From Pseudomonadota bacterium (GTDB taxonomy: Bacteria; Pseudomonadota; Alphaproteobacteria; Sphingomonadales; Sphingomonadaceae): DNA of 32,643 nt. The stretch spans positions 1 through 32,643 of the forward strand of contig JAEXLC010000080.1 in NCBI GenBank assembly GCA_023445495.1, read 5' to 3'. Each line of letters starts with the position of its first letter. The first letter of the stretch is position 1. Of the stretch, positions 1 to 14,675 are shown one piece after another. The notes beneath the pieces were generated by a model that searched no databases, was not told the origin of the DNA, and worked only from the letters and a program-made list of their open reading frames with translations. The position numbers were made by a program, and so were the translations under genes.

Positions 1-239
1 ACCGGAGCCGGCGCATCCGCCGCGGCGGCACCGCGCTGCTGCGCCTCGACCGAGGGGATCGACTGGACGACCGGGGCCGAGGGCTGGATCACCACCTGCG
101 GCTGGGCCGCCGGTGCGGGCGCAGGCGCCGGGGTCGTCATGATCGGCGGCGGCGTCACCTGCTGGGGAGCGTCCTGCGCGAAGGCAGGAATGGCGAGGAA
201 AGCGGCACTGAGAAACAGCGCGGCACGGGTGGTACGCAT
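1..239 (-). CDS. Exported Pro/Ala-rich protein, N-terminal part only (C-terminus beyond window edge)
   Basis: The reading frame begins at the ATG at 239 and runs off the left edge. About 79 residues are visible. They start with a clear Sec signal peptide: MRTTR, a hydrophobic stretch (AALFLSAAFLAIPA) and a cleavage-like AFA-QD. A low-complexity Pro/Ala/Gln/Val-rich segment follows, typical of a flexible periplasmic linker. A good Shine-Dalgarno sequence, AAGGAGAG, lies just upstream of the ATG. The visible part carries no recognisable domain, so function cannot be assigned; such linkers precede peptidoglycan-binding, SPOR or protease domains, but that is speculation. The gene lies downstream of a TonB-dependent receptor on the same strand, separated by 252 bases that hold a hairpin and a possible promoter, so it is probably transcribed separately. 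Confidence 0.75.
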   Translation of the reverse strand, partial: MRTTRAALFLSAAFLAIPAFAQDAPQQVTPPPIMTTPAPAPAPAAQPQVVIQPSAPVVQSIPSVEAQQRGAAAADAPAP

Positions 240-328
240 TACGGGTCTCTCCTTCATGTCGCAGGTTCAATGAATGGAACCCGGATTCCGTCGCGAAGGA
301 GGCTCGAAACTGCGGTGAACTGCACGTC

Positions 329-353
329 ATGAACGACGAACAGCATCGTTCAT
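329..353. repeat. Perfect 8-bp inverted repeat upstream of the exported protein gene
   Basis: ATGAACGA (329-336) and TCGTTCAT (346-353) are perfect inverted repeats separated by nine bases. The element lies between the putative promoter at 369-396 and the start codon at 239, so it would sit in the 5' untranslated region. It could be an operator or an RNA hairpin. It has no U-tract and does not look like a terminator. Confidence 0.55.
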
Positions 354-368
354 CTGGGATTAATTGCA

Positions 369-396
369 GATTTATGCAGCACTTACAGACGGGCAA
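369..396 (-). promoter_or_regulatory. Possible sigma70-type promoter for the exported protein gene
   Basis: On the minus strand TTGCCC (391-396) and TAAATC (369-374) are separated by 16 bases, in a stretch visibly more AT-rich than its surroundings. The -10 match is only moderate and no start site is known. It would give a leader of about 120 bases containing the inverted repeat at 329-353. Confidence 0.35.
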
Positions 397-437
397 AAAG
401 TTCCGCCATTTCAATCTGCAAGGTGAGAAGCTGACCT

Positions 438-474
438 TGGCGGAGAGATGAGGCAGCGCCCCATCCCTCCGCCA
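438..474 (-). terminator. Hairpin 17 bases downstream of the TonB-dependent receptor stop codon
   Basis: TGGCGGAG (438-445) pairs perfectly with CTCCGCCA (467-474). Inside it, GATG pairs with CATC and GGC with GCC, each block separated by one opposed mismatch. The helix directly follows the receptor gene, so it may end or stabilise its mRNA. There is no U-tract on either strand, so it is not a textbook intrinsic terminator. Confidence 0.5.
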
Positions 475-491
475 GGCCCTTGGACGGATGC

Positions 492-2792
492 CTAGAAGCG
501 TCCGGTCAGCTGCACGCCGTAGAAACGCGGCTCAGCCGGGATGTAGGTCGGGTTGCCGAAGCCGCCGCCGGTGTTGCCCGCGTCAAGCAGATAGCGCTTG
601 TTGGTGGCGTTCCGGACATAGGCGGCGATCTCGTAACGGCTCTCGGCGAAGCTGACGCCCGCCTTCGCGTTCACCAGCACCACGCCATCCTGCGAGATCG
701 CTTCCTTGTTCGGCACCTCGAAATAGATCTTGCTGCGATAGGTCACACTCGGGGTCGCGAAGAAACGCACGCCGCCGCCGAGCTGCGCATCCACCGTGAA
801 GCCGGCAGCCGCCTGGACTTCGGGCTGCAGGCGGAACTTGTTGCCCGCATAGATGCCGTTCGCCTTGGTCTTGTCGATGCCGCCATCGATATAGCCGATG
901 TTGCCGAACATGCTGAACCACGACACCGGGCGCACCAGCAGTTCGGCCTCGACACCGAGATTGCTCGCGCTGCCGGCGCTTTCCGTGACGCTCGATCCGA
1001 CTGGACGGCCCGAGGGATCGTTGGCTTCGGTGACGGTGCGCGAGACCTGGAAGTTCTTGTACTTCTGGTAGTAGACGCCGAGCGAGCCCGAGACGATGCC
1101 CTTCGACGCCTTGATGCCGCCCTCATAATTCCACACGGTCTCCTCCGGGATCACCGACGTGGCGGCGGCGCCCTGGTTGACCGTCGGCGAACGGCGACCC
1201 TTCGAGACGGTACCGTAGAGGTTCAAGCCCTCGCTCAGGCGATACAGCACATTGAAGCGCGGCAGGAACGCCTGGAAGCTGTCCTCCGACCAGAGGGTGC
1301 CCTTCGTCGTCACCTGTCCCGGGATCAGCGCAGCGCCGGAAAGCACCGACTTCGGCGCCACCGCATAATAGCCCGACTTGCGCTGCTCGATCAGCGCGCG
1401 GATGCCGGCGGTCAGCTCCAGCCGCTGGGTCGGCATCCAGGTCACTTCGCCGAACATCGAGTAGCTGTCGTTGATGCCCTTGTTGGTGAAGATCGAACGA
1501 TAGGGAATAACCGTTGCCTTGCCGCCGGTAAGCAAGCTCGTCGCCTGTGCCGCAGTGACCGTGCCGTTAGGTGCAATGCAGCCCAGGCCCTTGATCACAT
1601 TGGCCGCGCACTGGAGATAGATGCCCTCTTCGGTCGAGAAGGGCACTTCCTGGCGGTTGTTCTCGTGGAAGACATTCCAGCCGAAGCTGGCGCGCGCGTG
1701 ATCGTCGCTATAGGCGAAGCGCGATTCATGGCTGATCTGCGAGCCATAGGCGCCTTCGGCGAATTCGAGATACCAGGCCGCAGAGCCATCGGCGTCGAAG
1801 ATTTCGAGCGAGTCGAAGCTGCGATAGCCATTCACGGTGGTGAAGTTCCAGCCATCGGCGAAATCATAGCTGGCCGTCAGGTTGGCGTCATAGACGTTGC
1901 GGTGCAGCCCCAGCTTCTCCGCGCCTAGCGCGGCCTTCGACACCGGCGAGCCCGACAGGTTGGCATCGCCGAACGGATTGCCCGGGCCCTTCGAGGTCGG
2001 GTACAGTTTCGAGATGAACGGCGTGCCGCTGTTGCGCTGGCGATCATAGGTGCCGATCAGGTCCACCGTCAGCGCGTCGCTGGGCGTGAAGCGCAGCGAG
2101 GCGCGGACGCCAAGCTGGTTCTGAGCGTAAAGATCGCCCTGGGTCGTCGAGAGATTGTGGACATAGCCGTCGCGCTTCTTCCATTCGAAGGCGACACGGC
2201 CGGCGATCACGTCCGAACCCAGGTTCAGATGGCCGCCGAGCTGCTTCTGGTCGAAATTGCCAAGGCCGCCATTCAGCTCGCCGGAGAACCCCGCTCGCGG
2301 CCGGGCCGAGATCATGCTGATCGCACCGACCGCCGATGCAGTGCCGAACAGCGTTGCCTGCGGGCCCTTGATCACTTCGACGCGATCGAGGTCATAGACC
2401 GCCTGATAGGCGCCGCGCGACCGCGAGATATCGATGCCGTTATAGTAAAGAGTGACGCGCGCCGCCTGCTGCGCCGAGCCGCTGTCCGACGTGATGCCGC
2501 GGATTACGATACCGGGGTTGTTGGCGCTCTGCTCCTGGATGTTGAGGCCCGGGACATAGGCGGACAGCTCATCGAGATCCGAGACGCCAAGATCCTTCAT
2601 CCGCGCATCGGTGAGCGCCGAAATGGTGATCGGCACGTCGATCGCGCGCTGCTCGATCTTCTGCGCGGTGACGACGATCTCGTTACCGCCCGTCGCCTCT
2701 TGCGACGCCTCCGGAGCCTGCTGCTGCGCATGCGCCACGCCCGTCGCGGTCGATGCCAGCAGCACCGCGAGCAACTTCATCTTGCTTGTCAT
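492..2792 (-). CDS. TonB-dependent outer membrane receptor
   Basis: This 766-residue protein has the layout of a TonB-dependent transporter. A signal peptide ends near AHA-QQQ. A TonB-box-like EIVVTAQK follows, then a plug domain with the conserved VPGLNIQ, IVIRGI and DRVEVIKGPQATLFG segments. A long beta-barrel ends in an aromatic residue (QLTGRF). It would bring a large ligand across the outer membrane using TonB/ExbBD energy. The substrate is unknown; no transporter, enzyme or sigma/anti-sigma pair lies next to it. The frame opens nine bases earlier at TTG (2801). I chose ATG 2792 because the purine-rich AAGGGGG would abut the TTG but sits about nine bases from the ATG. The gene diverges from rpoB. 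Confidence 0.9.
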   Translation of the reverse strand: MTSKMKLLAVLLASTATGVAHAQQQAPEASQEATGGNEIVVTAQKIEQRAIDVPITISALTDARMKDLGVSDLDELSAYVPGLNIQEQSANNPGIVIRGITSDSGSAQQAARVTLYYNGIDISRSRGAYQAVYDLDRVEVIKGPQATLFGTASAVGAISMISARPRAGFSGELNGGLGNFDQKQLGGHLNLGSDVIAGRVAFEWKKRDGYVHNLSTTQGDLYAQNQLGVRASLRFTPSDALTVDLIGTYDRQRNSGTPFISKLYPTSKGPGNPFGDANLSGSPVSKAALGAEKLGLHRNVYDANLTASYDFADGWNFTTVNGYRSFDSLEIFDADGSAAWYLEFAEGAYGSQISHESRFAYSDDHARASFGWNVFHENNRQEVPFSTEEGIYLQCAANVIKGLGCIAPNGTVTAAQATSLLTGGKATVIPYRSIFTNKGINDSYSMFGEVTWMPTQRLELTAGIRALIEQRKSGYYAVAPKSVLSGAALIPGQVTTKGTLWSEDSFQAFLPRFNVLYRLSEGLNLYGTVSKGRRSPTVNQGAAATSVIPEETVWNYEGGIKASKGIVSGSLGVYYQKYKNFQVSRTVTEANDPSGRPVGSSVTESAGSASNLGVEAELLVRPVSWFSMFGNIGYIDGGIDKTKANGIYAGNKFRLQPEVQAAAGFTVDAQLGGGVRFFATPSVTYRSKIYFEVPNKEAISQDGVVLVNAKAGVSFAESRYEIAAYVRNATNKRYLLDAGNTGGGFGNPTYIPAEPRFYGVQLTGRF

Positions 2793-2860
2793 GGAAACCA
2801 ACCCCCTTGTTTGTTAACCCGAAGCGGAGGCCAGTGGGGGCGGATTGTTACGCCCGCGCT

Positions 2861-2889
2861 GCATTGCAGCATCACTTTCGTTGCAATGC
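2861..2889. repeat. Inverted repeat GCATTGCA/TGCAATGC with overlapping TTTCG/CGAAA palindrome
   Basis: GCATTGCA (2861-2868) and TGCAATGC (2882-2889) are perfect 8-bp inverted repeats 13 bases apart. The right arm lies within a second dyad, TTTCG-(8)-CGAAA. The element is about 70 bases upstream of the receptor start and about 55 bases upstream of the rpoB -35 box, a reasonable position for an operator. Confidence 0.5.
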
Positions 2890-2943
2890 GAAACGTTTTT
2901 GAGGGACAGCGGAAGCGCATAGAACTTATTGCGTCCCGGCCCT

Positions 2944-2972
2944 TTGACAGAATCCAACGCGGACCCTATATC
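2944..2972 (+). promoter_or_regulatory. Strong sigma70-type promoter for rpoBC
   Basis: A perfect -35 hexamer TTGACA (2944-2949) is followed after exactly 17 bases by TATATC (2967-2972), which matches the TATAAT consensus at four of six positions. Transcription would begin near 2979, giving a leader of about 190 bases before rpoB. This fits the absence of ribosomal protein genes directly upstream and suggests the polymerase genes are driven from here. Confidence 0.7.
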
Positions 2973-3168
2973 CCGCTCCTCACCACGGCTTCGGGAAATG
3001 ATGCGTCGTCGCGCAGCGCATCGGTCGAATTGGAGTCGGGGTCTCATAAGACGCTGAAAGCTGCCGAAACCCGAAATGGGAGTCGCGCGGCTTTTTCTGC
3101 GTCTTTCCGCACGTCCCGGCCCCGGACAGGGGCACCGAAATCTACTGCTGACGAGGCACAATACACCC

Positions 3169-7326
<4,158 letters not shown>

Positions 7327-7333
7327 CGGGATC

Positions 7334-7357
7334 GGGCGCTGCCTCCGGGTGGCGCCC
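7334..7357 (+). other. Stem-loop in the rpoB-rpoC spacer
   Basis: GGGCGC (7334-7339) pairs with GCGCCC (7352-7357) around a 12-base loop. A pyrimidine-rich TTCCCCTCCCC follows, with no run of U. It is too weak to be a full terminator and may be a processing or mRNA-balance element between the two polymerase genes. Confidence 0.35.
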
Positions 7358-7403
7358 TTCCCCTCCCCGCCCAGAAGAATTGACCCTCCAGAGGGACTGA
7401 AAA

Positions 7404-11690
<4,287 letters not shown>

Positions 11691-11724
11691 TCTCCTCGCG
11701 ACGTTAGAAACTGACGCAAGAAAC

Positions 11725-11760
11725 ACCGCCGTCCGGGCAACCGGGCGGCGGTTTTCTTTT
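11725..11760 (+). terminator. Intrinsic terminator of the rpoBC operon
   Basis: ACCGCCGTCCGG (11725-11736) pairs with CCGGGCGGCGGT (11741-11752) through 12 pairs including one G-U. It is closed by a GCAA tetraloop and followed by TTTTCTTTT. This is a textbook Rho-independent terminator. Confidence 0.93.
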
Positions 11761-11862
11761 GGGGCGAGCCGAGCGGTTTGCACGACTGTCCGGGCGCGGC
11801 GCGATTGCCTGCACCATTCCGCTCCGGCGAGAATGCACGCGGGCGGGGCACTGGAGAGACAC

Positions 11863-12294
11863 ATGCTTCGACACGTGCCCGCCGCGCTGCTGATCCTCGG
11901 CCCCGTCCCGATGGCGGAAGCCGGCCCCGCGCCCGCCGCCCAGCGCACCGGCCAATGCTCGATGAATGCCTTGCCCGAACCGGAGAAGCGGCGGCTGATC
12001 GAAGGCTACAAGCTGCGCCTCAAGACCCAGGGCCGCGCCGGCGCCGATGCCTGGGCGAAATCGCAGGAAGAATCGACCTACCAGCAGCTCGTGGCGCAGG
12101 GTTCCTGCCCCGCCACCCGCGCCGCGGCGCCCAGACAGGCCGCGCGGACACCAGTACCGCGGACGGCGGGCAAGAAGGTGATCCTCAACAAGCAAGGGAA
12201 GCCGTGCCGCAACATCACGGTGGAGAACCAGGTCTTCCCCGGCTTTGGGGGCGAGCCGATGCGAATGGCGCTGGTCCAGGTCTGCAAGGACTGA
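11863..12294 (+). CDS. Small secreted protein of unknown function
   Basis: A 143-residue protein begins with a signal peptide (MLRHVPAALLILGPVPMAEA). The mature part is basic and has four cysteines, in GQCSM, GSCPA, KPCRN and VQVCKD, which could form two disulfides in the periplasm. The C-terminal third (KVILNKQGKPCRNITVEN) contains the only recognisable-looking conserved stretch; I cannot name a family. The frame is open from ATG 11833, but GGAGAG correctly spaced before ATG 11863 and the signal peptide favour the later start. It follows the rpoBC terminator, so it must have its own promoter, and it converges on the J-like gene with only 12 bases between stop codons. Confidence 0.72.
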   Translation: MLRHVPAALLILGPVPMAEAGPAPAAQRTGQCSMNALPEPEKRRLIEGYKLRLKTQGRAGADAWAKSQEESTYQQLVAQGSCPATRAAAPRQAARTPVPRTAGKKVILNKQGKPCRNITVENQVFPGFGGEPMRMALVQVCKD

Positions 12295-12306
12295 GGCGCC
12301 CCGCCC

Positions 12307-13173
12307 CTATCGAAAAGTCCCGGCAATCAACCAGCCGAGCCGCACCAGCACGTACATCCAGAACAGGATGAACACGATCAATCGCAACCGCTGCCATTTG
12401 GCCGGAACCTCGAACTGGTTGTCCGGATGATGGGGATCGGCGGTGTTGTCACGCCACAGCTCGACGCGCAGCGGATCGAGCTCGGTCTCCAGCTCGGGCC
12501 AGATCTCGCGGATCACCGTGAGCAGCTCATGCACCAGCAGCGGGTCGCACCGACCGCGCCGGGAGCCAGGATAGGCCCTGGCGGTGAGTTCCTCCCAGGC
12601 GGTATGATGGGCATTGACCGGCTTGCGGACGAGTTGGAGGAACCGCACCAGCTGATAGCGCCGCACCACCTCGACGATCGCGTCATCCGTCGAGACGTCG
12701 ATCTCGCGCTCCGCCCAGCGGAAGAATTCGGTGGCCGGGATCACCAGTCCCACCGCGAGCCGGCCCCAGCCGGCAATCAGGTGCGCGACCGCATGCTCGG
12801 CCTCGGCATAGAAGGCGATATCTTCCATCCGCGGATCCTGGGCGATGTCGCGCCAGGCTTCGCGCAACTGTGCCTTGGCTTCCTTGGATAGCCAGGCGCA
12901 TTCCTCTCGCGCCGCATTGCGAAACAGCCCGTCCAGCAAGGCGATCCGCGCGTGAAATCCATCAGCCGGCCCTTCTTCAGGCTCTGGCAGGAGCTCCGCC
13001 ACGACCGACTCTCCGGCGAGCGCACGCTCATAGGCCGCCCGCAGCGCGACAAAGGCACCGGGATCGCTGTCCGGATCAATCCCCTTCAAGCGGGCAGCAT
13101 AGGCCGCACGGATGGCGCGCTGATCGGTAGTAGGCGCGATGCCCAGCATCGGCCAGAATTCGGCTTCCCCCAT
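12307..13173 (-). CDS. Membrane-anchored J-like protein (paralogue of the one beside hscC)
   Basis: This 288-residue protein starts with a J-domain-like segment (residues 7-52: WPMLGIAPTTDQRAIRAAYA and onward). Where canonical J domains have HPD this one has DPD, so the Hsp70-activating histidine is missing. A conserved middle block follows (DPRMEDIAFYAEAE; EVVRRYQLVRFLQLVRKP; WPELETELDPLRVELW). A hydrophobic segment at about 265-284 lies at the extreme C-terminus, so the protein is probably tail-anchored with the bulk in the cytoplasm. The same architecture recurs in the gene at 29023-30735; about 30 of 46 J-segment residues are identical by hand alignment. There is no good Shine-Dalgarno sequence, but the paralogue supports this start. 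It may be co-transcribed with the 87-aa gene upstream. Confidence 0.82.
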   Translation of the reverse strand: MGEAEFWPMLGIAPTTDQRAIRAAYAARLKGIDPDSDPGAFVALRAAYERALAGESVVAELLPEPEEGPADGFHARIALLDGLFRNAAREECAWLSKEAKAQLREAWRDIAQDPRMEDIAFYAEAEHAVAHLIAGWGRLAVGLVIPATEFFRWAEREIDVSTDDAIVEVVRRYQLVRFLQLVRKPVNAHHTAWEELTARAYPGSRRGRCDPLLVHELLTVIREIWPELETELDPLRVELWRDNTADPHHPDNQFEVPAKWQRLRLIVFILFWMYVLVRLGWLIAGTFR

Positions 13174-13221
13174 GTGGAGGGTTTTTCAGATCGCGAGCCC
13201 GCCGGTCAAGCGAGCCAGGGG

Positions 13222-13485
13222 CTAGTCGCGCTCGAGCTTCCAGGCGGCGTCGAGATATTTCTCCGCAGCCACCCGGAGCGCCGGCTCCTCGTCAAAGGCT
13301 TCGGCGGGCAGCGGCGCGATGCCGAGCCCCTCCATCACCACCCACAAGGCGAACTTGCGCGAAGGCTCCTGCTCGACCCCGAAATCGATGCGCAGCCGCT
13401 CCTCGCCGCGCGCACGCTCGGCTTCGCTGAGCGCTTCGGGCTCATCGGTGTCGAAATAGTGGAGTAGCAGTGCATCGAGGTCCAT
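13222..13485 (-). CDS. Small acidic protein of unknown function, upstream of the J-like gene
   Basis: An 87-residue, acidic, soluble protein starts at ATG 13485 with AGGG a few bases upstream. It appears alpha-helical: DLDALLLHYFDTDEPEALSE, then a Glu/Arg-rich helix, then KFALWVVMEGLG and AAEKYLDAAWKLE. It has no signal peptide, membrane segment or known motif, and I do not recognise the family. It lies 48 bases upstream of the J-like gene and 44 bases downstream of the sulfotransferase, all on the minus strand, so the three may share a transcript. A longer frame extends upstream but overlaps the sulfotransferase and lacks sensible coding sequence. Confidence 0.72.
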   Translation of the reverse strand: MDLDALLLHYFDTDEPEALSEAERARGEERLRIDFGVEQEPSRKFALWVVMEGLGIAPLPAEAFDEEPALRVAAEKYLDAAWKLERD

Positions 13486-13529
13486 GTGCCCTGTTTCGGC
13501 GCACGGACCCCGATCTGCAAGCGGGAGGA

Positions 13530-14456
13530 TTACGCCGCCTGGCCGCCCGCAAGCCATTCGGCGCATTCCGGGCCGAGCTCGGCCAGCGCCATCGCCTCGT
13601 AATTGGCGACATCCTGGGCCGTGAGCACGTCGCGCCAGCGGCCATTGGTGCCCTTGTTGATGAAGGTCTCTGCCCCGCCATCCCAGAACACGCCCCCCAG
13701 CGGCGCGGACTTGGCCGCATTGGCCTTCATCCAGTCGAAGCTGCAATGGCGCAGGATGCGCGGGAAGCTCTCCGCCTCGATCTCGATGTCGAGGAAAGCG
13801 GCGATCTTGCGGATCTCGCCCGCCAGGTCGCGCTTCAGCGCTTCGAAATGGACGAGATGGACGTTGGGCAGATCGCGCACCGCCCACCAGCTGCGGACAT
13901 TCTCCCAGAAGGACCAGAAGGGCGCACCGTCACCGTCGAGCCATTCGCGGAAATATTCGGCGACATCGGGATTGGCGCGCGGGATCGGCGGGCCGACCCG
14001 GCCGGGCGTGTCGTTCAGGATCTCGTACCAGGCGTCGGTCGCGTGGAAATGATGGTTGTGCAGACTCCACGCCACGTCGCGGCCATCGCGGGCGACGTAG
14101 AGATACTTTGCGCGGGGGCTGAAGCGCAGAGCGTCGACCGGCAAATGCGTCTTCAGGATGCGGCGATGCTCCTGTTCCTCGAGCGCGGCGAGCTTCACCA
14201 GCACCGGCGGGACGCGCAGATCGACCCAGGGCGAGATCTCGGCAACCGACACCTCGGGGTCGCCGCCGAAGATCAGCTGCGCAACGATCTGCTGGGTCCA
14301 GGTGGTCCCCGCCTTGGCATAGGTCGAGACGACAACGTCATCGTCGCGAAACGCCAGGTCGTTCCACACGGTCGAATCGAAATGGTGGTTGTGCAACTCA
14401 CGCAGCTTACGCGGATACGCCGCCGACTTCGCAGCCGGCGCAAAGGTCACGGGCAT
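13530..14456 (-). CDS. PAPS-dependent sulfotransferase
   Basis: This 308-residue protein has the signatures of cytosolic-type sulfotransferases (Sulfotransfer_1), which move sulfate from PAPS to a hydroxyl or amine. The 5'-phosphosulfate loop is TYAKAGTTW (45-53, Lys48). His104 in ILKTHLP is the likely catalytic base. YVARDGRDVAWS (120-131) supplies Arg123 and Ser131 for the 3'-phosphate. FINKGTNGRWRD (265-276) corresponds to the C-terminal PAPS-binding KGxxGxW motif. All key residues are present, so it should be active. The acceptor cannot be read from the sequence, and no PAPS synthesis genes are nearby. AAGGA precedes the start, and a candidate promoter lies at 14487-14515. Confidence 0.9.
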   Translation of the reverse strand: MPVTFAPAAKSAAYPRKLRELHNHHFDSTVWNDLAFRDDDVVVSTYAKAGTTWTQQIVAQLIFGGDPEVSVAEISPWVDLRVPPVLVKLAALEEQEHRRILKTHLPVDALRFSPRAKYLYVARDGRDVAWSLHNHHFHATDAWYEILNDTPGRVGPPIPRANPDVAEYFREWLDGDGAPFWSFWENVRSWWAVRDLPNVHLVHFEALKRDLAGEIRKIAAFLDIEIEAESFPRILRHCSFDWMKANAAKSAPLGGVFWDGGAETFINKGTNGRWRDVLTAQDVANYEAMALAELGPECAEWLAGGQAA

Positions 14457-14486
14457 CTCGTCAGTCCTTCAGGGGGTGCGACAAGT

Positions 14487-14515
14487 GATTTATTTTTGCA
14501 ACACACCAGCGTCAA
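14487..14515 (-). promoter_or_regulatory. Candidate promoter of the sulfotransferase gene
   Basis: On the minus strand TTGACG (14510-14515) and TAAATC (14487-14492) are separated by 17 bases. They lie in an unusually AT-rich island (about 14485-14650) for this GC-rich window. The -35 box matches consensus at five of six positions and the -10 box is moderate. The predicted leader is about 25 bases and includes the AAGGA ribosome site. Confidence 0.5.
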
Positions 14516-14675
14516 TTTTCAATTCACGCCAAGTGTTACAAAGATAAACCAGCGCCATAACCCGGCGCTATACCGTAAAACTGCAGTAACGACCTGAAAT
14601 ATCCAAAACAGGAATTGCCATTTCCTATCAGGAACTTGCGCGCCGATTTATCGAAATCGACACGCAATCTCCCCG

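Larger units (their letters stand above)
2793..3168. other. Divergent intergenic region between TonB receptor and rpoB
   Basis: These 376 bases contain no gene I can support. They hold the receptor's ribosome-binding site (AAGGGGGTTG on the minus strand, 2799-2808), an inverted repeat (2861-2889), a near-consensus promoter for rpoB (2944-2972) and a leader of about 190 bases. The leader includes a small hairpin, GCCCC-GGACA-GGGGC (3119-3133), and a CTTTTTCTG tract near 3090. A reading frame on the minus strand across 2814-3233 lacks any ribosome site or recognisable sequence and overlaps rpoB, so I regard it as spurious. No rplJ or rplL remnant is visible. Confidence 0.7.

Noticed and set aside
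2799..2801. TTG start three codons upstream of the first TonB receptor start
   Set aside because: The only ribosome-binding sequence would touch the TTG directly, whereas it is well spaced from ATG 2792.
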